In this document: piece after piece, positions 1-10,992 of the stretch | Layout: each line of letters begins with the position of its first letter | Numbering within the stretch: position 1 is the stretch's first letter | DNA from: Puccinia triticina | Taxonomy: Eukaryota > Basidiomycota > Pucciniomycetes > Pucciniales > Pucciniaceae | Direction: 5' to 3' | Length of the DNA: 64,000 bases | Assembly (NCBI RefSeq): GCF_026914185.1 | Contig: NC_070559.1 | Location: forward strand, 4,004,001 to 4,068,000 | Position numbers and translations under genes: made by a program | Notes under the pieces: generated by a model | The model's input: only the letters and a program-made list of their open reading frames with translations | Told to the model about the DNA's origin: nothing | Databases searched by the model: none

Positions 1-800
1 GTATTTGAGGGGCCCAAAAAACGCGTCAAATACCACTGTGCTATGCCCCAGTGCTACTACGGGTCTAATTTGGCGGATATCCTATATACTAAGAAAAAAG
101 TGTGGCACAGGTGCCCCAAAGGGTGTTGAGCTGTAAATTGATGATTGATGCATTGTGCATATGCATAATGGTGTGTATGCGTGGAAGGCACATCTAAAAG
201 ACTTGCTGGATGCAAGTAAAGTTCTTTTCCTCACTTTCTCAGTTCCGTTTTTTGCCGTTGAGTTGGTCTGATTGTTTTACTGAAGTCAACTCAACAAGAC
301 TGAAGAAAGCTGTCAAATCAAAGAATAATCTTTTGAGGTAACCAATTTTCAATCACAGCTTGTCAACAAACAGCACACACTTACAATACAACTTGATCAC
401 AACAGTTAGGTCAAAGGATTGAAGACAAAATTGTTTCAGGAAGAGTTTAATCAACACAAGCAATAGGAGGATTATTTTTTGTTTCTGTTAGCGGATTAAC
501 CACTAAAAAAATTGTTCTTTAGTTTATTTGTTGTTCTAGTTCTGATTGTGTTCTCAATTTGACATTGATTGTGTTTGTTGAACTAGTATAGAATGCATAT
601 ATATCCTGTTAGTTTATTTCTTTATATCACTCTTTCTTGTTGTTGATTTGACTCATCTTATGTTTATTTCTATTTGTTGACTAGTTTTTCTACTACTACT
701 ACTACTACTGGCTGAATTCAAATATTATTTGCAACAAAGAGTATTCTTTCAAACATTACAAAGGGTACCAAAATTTCACTGTGTAAATTAAATTAATCTG
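1..800. other. AT-rich intergenic DNA with a TAC microsatellite
   Basis: I see no supportable gene here. The stretch is AT-rich, and a short run of TAC triplets lies near 690-710. Open frames are short and unremarkable. Confidence 0.5.
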
Positions 801-810
801 TTGCCAGATG

Positions 811-1032
811 GTAGTGCAGGCTCACTTTTGCACCCGCTGGCGGGTACCCGCCCCCCTTCAGCAGGTGACTGTGTCCCTTGCAGGTAACCAAGGTAGGTTC
901 AGGGTGTTGCATTTTATCAAAAATTAAAGGAAGTAGCTCCCCAGCAGCCCTGGGTATCTTCAAGGACACACAGTTACCTGCTGAAGGGGGGCGGGTACCC
1001 GCCAGCGGGTGCAAAAGTGCCAGCTCTACCCT
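811..1032. repeat. Palindromic element with GGGTACCCG cores
   Basis: Two arms face each other. The left arm starts near TAGTGCAGGC and runs through TTTTGCACCCGC, GGCGGGTACCCGCC and CTTCAGCAGGT. The right arm repeats the same blocks in inverse order and ends at GCCAGCTCTA. The arms are about 75 bp with few mismatches around a centre of roughly 70 bp. The ends resemble the TAGRG-type ends of hAT elements, but I could not find a convincing 8-bp target duplication. Confidence 0.6.
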
Positions 1033-1249
1033 TTAACAAAGACTACGGACTAGGCAGGGAACTATGACTTTGTGTAAAGAAAAAGTCTGACACAGGGGAA
1101 CATGGCTGATCTTCCAATTTGTTTCTTTTGCAATCAGAAGATTTTGCATCCAGGGGCCAGTTATTTCCAAATTGTTTTGGAGTGTTTATATTGAGTTTTT
1201 GCTCACGACATAGACAAATATGATGGCTACTTTTAGAGAGTTGGACATC

Positions 1250-3000
1250 CTAATCCAGGGGTCGTGTAAATTTATGTAACATGTGTCCAACAAGTCCTTT
1301 CTCATGAGGTAGAAGATCATTGCGGCGATGACGAAACTTCTTAAGCAGTGTCATGAGAACTGGTTCCTTCTTATATGCATTCATCAGATGATATAAGACA
1401 GCCAGGGTTGCTACTCTTTTATGAGCTGATGATGAATCAAAATTGACATAGAGGGTGTTTAGGGATGTCCAACCTTGGTCCGGAGATGAGGACATTGCAT
1501 CTTGAAGCTGGTCTTCACCCTTGATAATTTCCATAAACACAGCTCGATTTCCTGGGTAGTGAAATTCAAATGAAAAAGGGGTGTCAAGATCAATGGCTTT
1601 CGGTTTGAGATAGCATTTTAGATAGTTTGTTCACTGACGTATATCATCTCCAAATCCAAACATTAATGCATCAGTGATTTCTAATTTGGGCAAGAGATGC
1701 CAGCCAAAAAGTTACTGTGAGTGTGATGCTGTACCAAGAAGAAATATTTGATGGTACAACAAACCTTTTTCCCATCTTAAAAAGTCTCCCCAAAAAGCAT
1801 TGTGGTCGTGAAGATCAAAAACAAACCTGGTCATTATATCGATGTGTGGGCGAAGCGTGTGACCTTCTTTGTATCTCAACTTCAGGTCGTAGAGACCATA
1901 CAAGGTAGATTTGATTTTATGTGATGTCGGAACTCCGCGTTGATTTACAGTAAAAGCAAGAACTGTAAGCCACTCCTTGAATAGTGAAGCTGGGGGATTG
2001 TGGGCTTCCAGAATGGTTTTGAACCCAAGTTGTATTAAGCAAGGTGGATATTCAGGTGGATATTGCGTATCCTGCATGCCTTCGATGAAACGCCTGAGTG
2101 GGTTGTTTTTGTCCCATCCTTCCCACTTGATTTTGACTGAGCCAATCGTAAATTATTAGCTTCAATCTCAGGTGTGATGAGGACTAGGATTAAATTTGGT
2201 ATCTTTGACATGGTTGGTGGAAGGAGTAGACTTACTTTTGGCATAGTACAGAGCAACTGCCGGGGAGCAGAGCCAAGCGGGCCAATAAGAGAAATTAAGA
2301 AGAACAGGGTGACAAAAAGATTTCAGCAATTTCTCCGACTCTCAATTACCGCATGTGCACATTTGAAGCTATGAATCAGTACTTACGCGTCTTCTCATCT
2401 GCGTCTTCTGGAATTTCTAAATCTGGACAGAGAGACATGACAGGATACTATGGGAATCAGTGAGGTTCTTGGAAACCAATTCTGTCTAGAGGAAGGTGTT
2501 GAACAATCTTGAGGCCTACCTGGAGTACGTTCTGGAGATCCACAAAAAAAGCCTTGTCTCAGTTCTTGTTTAGCGGAACACGATGTGAAGAGAAGGGGGA
2601 GAGAAGAATTTGTGATAGACAGTCATGGGGTGTTATTTTACACACCTTGAATAAACCGGTCAAAATGTTTCTGGAACTCTGCAACAGCTTGCCTGACTTC
2701 GGGAGATGCTGCGGGGGGCATCCAATGTCGAATTTGTTGCGCTGCAGCGGCTGAGGAGAAAGTAATTCCTGACTCCAGAGAACTGCCAACCGATATTCCT
2801 GACTCCAACGAGCTGCCAGCCGATGTTCCTGACCACATGAAGCTGCCATTCGATATTTCTGACCTCATAGAGTTGCCAGCCGATACGGAGGCGCCGCCTG
2901 CCCTCAACTCCATCGCTTGTGCACCATCAGACAGTTGGCAAATGAGAAATGAGAGACCTAGGCTACTGAATGTGGGGAATCGCATTAGTGTGGTCCTCAC
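1250..3000 (-). pseudogene. Secreted-protein gene of a likely rust-expanded family, broken by two in-frame stops
   Basis: Read on the minus strand as four exons: 3000-2646, 2422-2387, 2256-2236 and 2136-1250. All phases agree and total 433 codons including the final stop. Donors are GTGTGT, GTAAGT and GTAAGT. The product starts with a clear signal peptide (MRTTLMRF, a hydrophobic core SSLGLSFLICQLS, then GAQA). A Ser/Gly-rich stretch follows, then a domain with motifs such as IKWEGWDKNNP, PPCLIQLGF and YGLYDLKLRY. The last exon stays in one frame for 295 codons but contains TAA at 1712-1714 and TGA at 1631-1633, both right after a CAG codon. Coding character clearly continues past each stop (LFGWHLLPKLEITDALMFGF, then TNYLKCYLKPK). 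A 12-nt microexon inside the first intron (AACGTACTCCAG) is possible. Function is unknown; the link to rust secreted families is from memory of their style, not from an alignment. Confidence 0.65.
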
Positions 3001-4265
3001 TGGTGAGAAATAGTATGATGATTGAGTGGAATGGTGGCCGTTGGGACAGAGTTTACAAAGTGGGAGGGGCTGTTCTGCTCATCCCCAAGGCCGTGTCTTG
3101 TTTCGGAGCAAGCTGCCTGGTCGCGTATGTATTTTATATTCTCATAGGCCCTGATATCTACGTGTTTCAAGCTGACAACGATTGCATATTGGTTTCAGCG
3201 ACCCACCATGAAAATGCCGACGTGTCACGTCCACTGTGTACACATAAAGCAGGGGGAGTTCTCGGGGCAGTGCCACGCCGCGATCCGGTTATGTGGTTGT
3301 CACCTTCCGGCGTTAAGTGCCAGCGTAGCAGTACGGAAATCAAGGAAATCAGATTCACTCCAGCGGACGATAGTCCAAGCCATCGCAGGATCCCTTCCGG
3401 AATGTACATTTGCATAAATGTTCACTCGCACTGAGAAGAACGAAGCAGATCGGACCAACCGCTTGCCCCCAAAACGGCTGCAAGCACAAATTCTCAAACG
3501 CACTTTGCCGGTCTCAAGGATGATCCCGAAGAAGCCCAAAACATGGGGTTGTGCTCGCGCTTCAACAAGCTGAACTCCTTCAATCGTCAAAGTGGCCTAT
3601 CTTCATCCTTCCTAAAAGATTCTAAAGGTACATCAACGTAGCCAGCGTGTGTGTTGGTATTCACCTTTGCTGGCCTGTCTTTACTGCGTGATTTAGATGA
3701 CTTTGTGTAAGGTCGTGGTCACCGAGTATCTTAACTTGAGAAGCAAAGAAGATGTTTTATATTTCAAACGTGACAGTCGACTCAGTTGGACAGCCATAAT
3801 GTAGAGACCGTCTCAGACGGCCAGCAGATCACCGACTTCCAACGATACATCAGCAGCTGGACACTCCATCTGCGCCTGCTCAACACCACCTCGTCGCTGG
3901 TCGCGATCGACGACCGGGCGCACGACGAGACGCTGAGGAGCATCAATCAATCCCGACGGCGCACTCTGACATTACCAGGCTCGACTCTTCACTGCCGCCA
4001 ATGACCCATCCCACCGATCGGGTCGTCTTCACGGATTCCAACCCCGCTGAGAAAGAGATGGGTGGTTCGAACTCAGAGGACGACGAGCACGCCACAGGCC
4101 CGGTGCTCACGCTCGCCCAGCTATGTCAAAGTCAGTCATAACCTCGTCCGACCATGGAAGCTGGCGTCCGTGCAGACCCGCTCCATCCCCCCGTTGGCCA
4201 CTCAAGTCGACGAGGAGGGCGAGGACAGCTCGGGAAAACACGAGACCGCGCCGCGGCACCAGACG
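3001..4265. other. Upstream region and possible decayed coding fragment
   Basis: 3001-3785 is the presumed 5' flank of the secreted-protein pseudogene, and I see no gene in it. From about 3786 to 4130 on the plus strand the composition is gene-like. One frame reads QQITDFQRYISSWTLHLRLL; after an apparent frameshift near 3965 a second frame reads PTDRVVFTDSNPAEKEMGG. It may be a degraded exon of an unrecognised gene, but no start, stop or splice signals support an intact product. Confidence 0.3.
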
Positions 4266-4272
4266 TATCTTA

Positions 4273-4422
4273 GGCCCCGTTTGGAGCCGATATAATCCGG
4301 GCGATATATGAGTTTTTTTGCCTGACATCCTATGTGACATCTGATCAGGTCCGCCAAAACTTGATCAGATGTCACAAAATTCCAGATTATATCACGCAAT
4401 TATATCGGCTCCAAACGGAGCC
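4273..4422. mobile_element. 150-bp Harbinger-type MITE with TTA target duplication
   Basis: The left end reads GGCCCCGTTTGGAGCCGATA. The right end is its inverse, GGCTCCGTTTGGAGCCGATA when read outward, with one difference. Both ends are immediately flanked by TTA (4270-4272 and 4423-4425), the 3-bp duplication typical of PIF/Harbinger elements. The centre holds a second inverted repeat, TGTGACATCTGATCA and its complement. There is no coding capacity. The ends resemble, but do not match, those of the autonomous element at 57867-60846. Confidence 0.8.
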
Positions 4423-4425
4423 TTA

Positions 4426-6537
4426 AACCCGAACGGGGAGGTGGTGGTGGTGGCAAACTTAACTAAGTGCCTCCCCAGGGAGGCCGAAGGCCCCTTCTGG
4501 GAGGGACTTATGCCTTATGGGTGAAATTTGCCTGAGAGAAATGCCAATAATCCTTATTGTGTTTTCCGAATAGCTTGGAACAAGATGGTTTTTTATTTTT
4601 TATTTTATGCATTTATTCCAAGTGGCCAGATTAACTTCTGGCTAAAGTATCCCACCACCCTCATATCCCTTACAGCTTGTGTAACGGGTCCGGTTCTTGG
4701 TCGGCCCCTCCGTTGGGGCGGAGGGCAGTGTCCGTTCGCATTGGTAATGGGTGGGCTAGGTCAACAATGAGCTCCGGTTCAGAATCTGAACTCGGTTTTT
4801 ACTGAACCCTGCTTCAAGATCATCTTCCAGAGGATGATGGCTTTGAGTTCTGGGCTGCGTCTGACACCTGTCAACTCAAAACCTGGACTGGATATGAAAA
4901 ATATGCAATCTTCATGGATCCACCAAAAAAAAAAAAAAGAAAGGTTCCAAGCTTTACGGAAAAGACAATACTTTTTTATGCTAAGGCCCCTGCATGGTGC
5001 TGTCTTGGTGTAATCACCCTCTGCATTTACACTTAGACTCATCAGATAGGCCCGTGCCATTACCCCAAGGACAGGGTAGGTGGCATGGTTTGCCTGTACA
5101 ATTGGGGTCCTTCTGCAGCTGGGAAGCCATTTTGGTTGGTGGTGGATGTGGCAGTGCTACAACGTATTTGAGAATGAGAGTGGGTGCTTAAAATTGGCAC
5201 CCACAGGAGCCCACAGGTCATTGCCTTATGTTTACCCCTGGTTAAGTGCCAGGGGCAAAACATGTTACTACACCTGTATTTTTTGTTTCAGAAAATAAAC
5301 ACAGAATACTGCACATGCCACTTGCAGCAAGGGCCAACACTAGTACAGTTATTGGTATAGGGTGGTACATGCACCTGGCCCTATACAATAACAGAACAGC
5401 CCAGTCATTGTAGAGTATAGTATAGGCCCATTGTTGATAGTACCAACATGGGGGACTGGATTATGTGGAGCTAACACCGGAAGAGATCAGAAGGGTCCAA
5501 GAATCTTTCTGTAAGTACAACTAGAATGAGGGAGAGAAATGGGGGAAGAGCTTACCTAGCACCAGGAGAGATCGAAGGGTCCAAGAATCTCTGCCAGGCT
5601 AGGAAGGATGTGAATAGGGAAAAACTAAGTACATACTCACAATAGATTATTTAATCCTGTGATGACTATGTGACAGGCTTTGTGAAACAGAATCCAAGCG
5701 AGGAGGCTTACAGGGTGCACCAAAATTCTTGGCATGGGATAAAAATAGTAACATCCCAGATTCACCTAGGATGTGTGAGAATACTGGATCAGACCCTGAC
5801 CCGCAGCAACCGCACAGGAAGCTTGCGCGGCAAAGCCAACCCCAAGCCCCAGCTGCTAAGAAAGGTAAGCTCTAAGCCCCTTTTGCAGTCCCAGACCAAA
5901 AAGCTAAAATTGTATTGCCTTGTTGATTGCAGAACCCAAACCATCATCGGCAGCCGCCCTGGCCAAAGCCAAGACAAAGCCAGCGCTAAAGTTCAGAACC
6001 TTGTATGTCCCAGAGATAAGATTACAGCAGACTTCTTGCAAGGCTGACTGAATCTTGTTCTATAACAGAACGCTTGCGAAATGACTTGGCAATAAACCAA
6101 AAGACACGCTCATAGCCAGGATCACACACAGTCCAACAACAGGTGAGTGATCCGTCCCCAGACCGTAGGCAAAGAAAAAAAAAGAAAAAGCAGCTGACTT
6201 GAACAAACTCTGTTTGTCAAGGAGACCGAGCTCTGCCGTAGGGATAAGGCAAAAGTCATAAACTGACATAGCCCTACACCCGTGAGTAGAAGACAAGACA
6301 GAGAAAGAAGAAGAGGCTCTCACCCAGTTGCTAACTCATACCGTTGCACGGATGACAGCTAGTTTCACAACCAGAACCCTTAGCGAACCCGCACGGAGTT
6401 TGCCCAGCCATCCCCTTCTCATCTCCCTAGCCAAAACGCTATACCAACTCAAGTTTGCCTTGAGTTGCTTTCAGGTATAATAGCCTAGACTTTATTGTTT
6501 CTCATTTCAAGTTGTCTAGAGCTATCTTTGTACCAGC
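4426..6537. other. Intergenic region, no supportable gene
   Basis: About 2.1 kb with only short, non-conserved open frames. It includes short direct repeats: GGAAGAGATCAGAAGGGTCC near 5478 recurs in similar form near 5562. I see nothing I can name. Confidence 0.45.
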
Positions 6538-6936
6538 AAGGGTGTAACAGCTGCGCTACGCGCTTTTTTCTGTATCTCCAAAAATAGATGGCAAGATGTC
6601 ATAAGTACAGAAATATTATTGGATATTCTGGATCCTCCCACATCCATGAATCAAAAACACTTTTTTCAATTTTCTTTATTGAAGTGGTACTCCTTTGAAA
6701 CTATGAAGCAGTGTCATTTGGGCGCTTTTTCAGCGCAGCTGTTTTGAGCTTTCAAATTCACCTGCTTCATGGACTTAAAGCCACATAATCCCAGTTCCAA
6801 GAATGCAAAGATGCGCTTTGGATTGCTGGGAGCAGGAGAATTCTGAATATCCAAAATAATCTGTGTACTTCTGACATCTTGCCATCTATTTTTGGAGATA
6901 CAGAAAAAAGCGCGTAGCGCAGCTGTTACACCCTTG
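6538..6936. mobile_element. hAT-like MITE with about 100-bp terminal inverted repeats
   Basis: The left end AAGGGTGTAACAGCTGCGCT and the inverse right end match almost perfectly for about 100 bp, through CCAAAAATAGATGGCAAGAT. GTACCAGC occurs directly outside each end (6530-6537 and 6937-6944), an 8-bp duplication as left by hAT transposases. There is no coding capacity. The last base at the right end makes the boundary ambiguous by one position. Confidence 0.75.
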
Positions 6937-7204
6937 GTACCAGCATCTGATTAGAAATAAATCTTTCAGTTGCTCCAATTTTTTCAGGATGCATATTGCC
7001 TGTCAACCAGGGCATCTTCATCCCCCTTCAAAAATTAGCACCACTAAAAATCCTGCAACCTACCAGAACCCCTTTGAAACCATGCAATGGACCTTTGGCT
7101 AATACCACTCACAATTGGGTCCCAGATAAGGATTGTATCTGTGATTATTGGGCCATGAATATTGTGTTCAATAGCTCACAGGGAAAATAAAATAAAACAA
7201 AAAG

Positions 7205-8523
7205 AGGGGGTTAATAAATGTACCCGGGTATTTCCGCGTTTGTACCCCCTTTTCCACGTGCGTACCCGGTTTTTTTCTACTCATTTCTACGCAACGCAAA
7301 TAATACCAAAATTCATCTAAACTGATGAACATAATCATCATGCAATCAGAATTTTAAAAAACTCAATTTCCAAATGATTAATTAATTTGTACCCGGTTTT
7401 TTGCGTACCCGCTTTTCTGGGGTATATACTAAGGAGATAACTTTTTTGTTACATGCCCCAGCCGCACAAAAATTTCAGGGCACTTATAATTGTGGATATT
7501 GTAAATTCCCTGAAATTTTTAGGATTTTCAGGGAGTGCACAGTGGGCTTAGTAGGAAAATTCCCGGTAACCATATAACTTTTTTGTTACATTTCCAAACA
7601 AGCTAAAAATTTCAGGAATATTTGAATTCTGTATAATCTCCGTGTCCTGAAATTTTCAGCAATGTTGTGGCATAAAAACATGAGATATAAGGGGTGTGCG
7701 GAAGTCTTAAGGGGCAAAATCCGGCTAATTGAATAGCTTTTTTGTTACATATCACAGCAGTCTAAAAACTTGAGTGAACTTTCAAATATGCATCTTCTCC
7801 GTGACCTTGAATTTTTAGCAATGTCGTGGCATCAGAACATGAGTTATATGGGGTGCGCAGTGGTATGTATTATGACTACCGTGCATCCCTTACATCTCAT
7901 GTTATGATGCCACAACATTGCTAAAAATTTAAGGTCACAGAGGATATTCATATTTGAAATTTCACTCAAGTTTTTAGACTGCTGTGATATGTAACAAAAA
8001 AGCTATTCAATTAGCCGGATTTTTCCCCTTAAGACTGCCGCACACCCCTTATATCTCATGTTTTTATGCCACCCCATTGCTGAAAATTTCAGGACACGGG
8101 GGATATACAGATTTTAAACATTCCTGAAATTTTTAGCTTGTTTGGAAATGTAACAAAAAAGTTATTCAGTTAGCAGGAATTTTCCTACTAAGCCCACCGC
8201 GCACTCCCTGAAAATCCTAAAATCCTCAAGGAATGTATAATATTCACAATTATAAGTGCGCTGAAATTTGGAGCATGTAAAAAAAAAAAAATCCCCAAGT
8301 ATATACCCCAGAAAAGGGGGTATGCAAAAAATAATTAATTAATTAAAATTGGGTTTTTTGGTATTCTGATTGCATGATAATTTTGTTCATCATTTTAGAC
8401 AAATTTTGATATTACTTGCGTCGCGTAGAAATGAGTAGAAAAAACCGGGTACGCACGCGGAAAAGGGGGTACGCAAAAACTGGGTACAAACGCGGAAAAA
8501 CCGGGTACGTTTAGTAACCCCCT
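7205..8523. mobile_element. 1.3-kb foldback (palindromic) element
   Basis: The whole element is two inverted arms of roughly 650 bp with a centre near 7865. The left arm begins AGGGGGTTAATAAATGTACC and the right arm ends with the diverged inverse, AACCCCCT. Blocks such as TTTCTACTCATTTCTACGC, ATGCAATCAGAAT and TTTTCTGGGGTATATACT occur on both arms in mirror order. AAAAAG flanks both ends (7199-7204 and 8524-8529), a possible 6-bp target duplication, but the site is A-rich. The arms have diverged by scattered substitutions and small indels, so the insertion is not fresh. No open frame is conserved. Confidence 0.75.
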
Positions 8524-8529
8524 AAAAAG

Positions 8530-9044
8530 AATTTTCCTTTCTTTTTCCTGGTGTTCATCCCTCCCAAATCCGTCCGCATCCCTCCTTCCTGCCATATTTT
8601 TTCAAAAATTCTCCAAGTAATTGCCAATCTTCTGAAATTTTTTATTAATTTTTATCTTTCCTTGCAGTTGTTGTGAAGAATCATCTTTTCTTTCTCTTTC
8701 TAATCAGCCCCCAAGACCCTGTGAGACAAAAACTGGAGCCCAAACAGGCCACCTTGGCCCTTAAAGACAGTGAAAAGGGACACCAAAAATCTTGGCACAC
8801 CCACTACTGCTTGCACTCTGAGCAGTAGTGGGTGTTCCTCTGAGTAGGAGGAATCTTCCTCGGAATCATGCCTGGCCATTGGAAAAAGCCCCAATCATAT
8901 GTACATGTACCCACTTGCGCAAGATGATTCCTAGACCTTGGCAAGCAGGTGTCATTTCCACACCCAAGAGGAAGCTTCCCGGGCAAGCAGAAGGGAATTC
9001 ACCCTTGCCAAGTGTGTAGAAAATTGCTTGCTGAGGTACATCAT
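8530..9044. other. Intergenic, no supportable gene
   Basis: Only short frames are present. Repeated words (ATTCCTC, CTTGGCAAGCAGG) suggest old repeats, but no boundaries can be fixed. Confidence 0.4.
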
Positions 9045-9234
9045 CAGGAAAAATAAACTTTCACTAGAATACAGGTGACATCAGCCTAAGTCCAATTAGC
9101 TACCCACCAGCTGCACAGCTGGCCAGAAGAAAACAAAGAATTGTAGCCTAGTTGTGGTAGCACCAGAGCAGGAACAAAGTGACAGTCATTGTTGCTTGAT
9201 GTCACCTGATGTCTGGTGACAATTTATTTTCCTG
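9045..9234. mobile_element. MITE copy 1 of the CAGGAAAAATAAAC family
   Basis: It begins CAGGAAAAATAAACTT and ends with the inverse TTTATTTTCCTG. Internal blocks CTAAGTCCAATTAGC, TAGTTGTGGTAGCACCAG and CCTGATGTCTGGTGACAA are shared, with changes, with the element at 52071-52283 in the same order. I found no clear target duplication. No coding capacity. Confidence 0.6.
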
Positions 9235-9615
9235 GTGGGTCCTTGGCAAGCAGGCACATATTCCTCCCAAGGGCAAGCCAAAACTTCATGCCTGCCAAAT
9301 AGGTACAAAGGTGTTGCCTGCTTGGTTTGCCAGGCACCCAGTTGGGAAGTTCAACAGCTGAGGGTGATCCTCCAGATCAAGTACATATTTATGGAACTGC
9401 TTAGGTTATATTCAACTCACCATTCTGTGTTATTGGCGGTAGGGTCTCGGGCTCAAACAGTTGCACAGCTTGTCTTTCTACGTGATAGGCCGCTGAGTCT
9501 CTGACATCAGTTGTCTCTCTCCCTCTCTTATTTTCGTGTTTTCTTTCCCAATTTTTTCTAATTTTTGTTTTGATTTATTATTTGGTTAGTTTGCAATGGT
9601 GTAGTTAATTGACAG

Positions 9616-10992
9616 TCAGCTGGGACATTCGTCCTGAGCGGGTGACACAAGCTCAGGAGCCAACCATTTATTGCTCAGGGCTTCAAACGAGTCAGGGCCC
9701 CGATAGGTCTCGAAGAAATTGTTCTCGGCCGGAGGCGATTGATAGTGACGCATCGGGGGGAGCGGAGCCACATTTTCCATCCCATATCCTGTTGAACCGG
9801 TGGGTTGTTGTTGGTCATAGGGCCCGGCACTATGAGAAGGCATCATCGATGCTCTTGGGCTCCGGGGGTGATAGCGAGCCGCACTAGAATACGTGGGATC
9901 TGGCGTTGGATGATAAGAACTTTGATTTGGTTGGATCAGACTAGGTAAAGGGTCCAGCTGGGTGATTCGATGCACTGGGGCTCGAGTGTACGGCGAATAC
10001 CTGGGTTGAGATAACATTGGGTCATAACCAATCTTCGGCCCGGCGGTTTCTGGTTGACCAGAGAAACGATTCCCCATAGAATCCTGAGAGGAGTATGCAT
10101 CCGGACGGATTTGACTGCGGTTATCTTGAGGAGATGCAGTTCTCTCGTGGCCAACACAAGAGGCAGCTGCAGTTTTCTTAGCACCCCGCCGCCCCCTTGG
10201 CTTTGGGGCTGATAGCAGCAGTTGACCGAATCCAGGCTCTCCAGGTCCAAGGCAGGTCTGTAGCGCAATAGGAGATTAGTATAAACCTAGCGAGACCCCG
10301 GAGTAGCTCTGTAAAACGCACATCAGGAAACTCCGGACCGAATAGCGGGACCAGATCGTAGCGAATTTGCCAAGCTACTCTCCTCGCCAAGGTTTTAGCA
10401 GTGTCAAAGGGAAGCCTGTGGCAACGAGGAAGTAAAAAATCTTAGCAATTGTGTCAGGTCCCCCGAAAGGCAAAGGGGTGAAGTGCATACCATGTTCCTT
10501 GTATTTTTAGATAACCTCCTCTAACCTTGCGTAGATAAGGCGCAATGGTGGGGTCGGACTCAACCAACTTCACAACATCCGCTTTGGTGTGACCGAGTGC
10601 TTTCCATATCCCGGTGAAGTGCACCATACCTAAAATCATTTAACATCAGTCTATGTCTATAACAAAGCCATCAGGGAGGTCGGTCAAACATACCTGTCTC
10701 ACAGTCAATCATGATGTACTGGCCGCTGTCAACAGAAACACTTCAGTTTGTCATGAAATTTGTCCCATCAGAGATAAATAAGGGGGTGTTACTTTAAAGG
10801 ATATTCGAACACGGGAATGTAGCCCCGTGGGTCAGTGGAGGTGGCGTACCGAGTCATGCTGACTCTGTGCTGTGATGGGTATAATCGCACCGGTGGAGGA
10901 GCCCTAACCTCTTCATTCACCAGGGCTTGGACAGTGCGTGGTGGTTGGGCAGACATGGAAGTTACGAAGCTAGCAGTTGGAGCCGCAGCCAT
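9616..10992 (-). CDS. APSES/KilA-N DNA-binding transcription factor
   Basis: Five exons on the minus strand: 10992-10793, 10725-10694, 10629-10491, 10415-10322 and 10257-9616. Donors are GTAACA, GTATGT, GTATGC and GTGCGT, all phases agree, and the product is 368 residues. The N-terminal half carries the APSES (KilA-N) DNA-binding domain at about residues 45-170, with motifs VSMTRYATSTDPRGYIPVFE, FTGIWKALGH, RGGYLKIQGTW and LARRVAWQIRYDLVPLFGPE. This fold binds DNA and acts in the nucleus; family members control development, cell-cycle entry or stress programmes in fungi. There are no ankyrin repeats, so it is not an Mbp1/Swi6-type protein. The C-terminal half is Pro/Ser/Tyr/Gln-rich and probably disordered. 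A basic patch PRGRRG follows the domain. The exact subfamily cannot be told from here. Confidence 0.9.
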
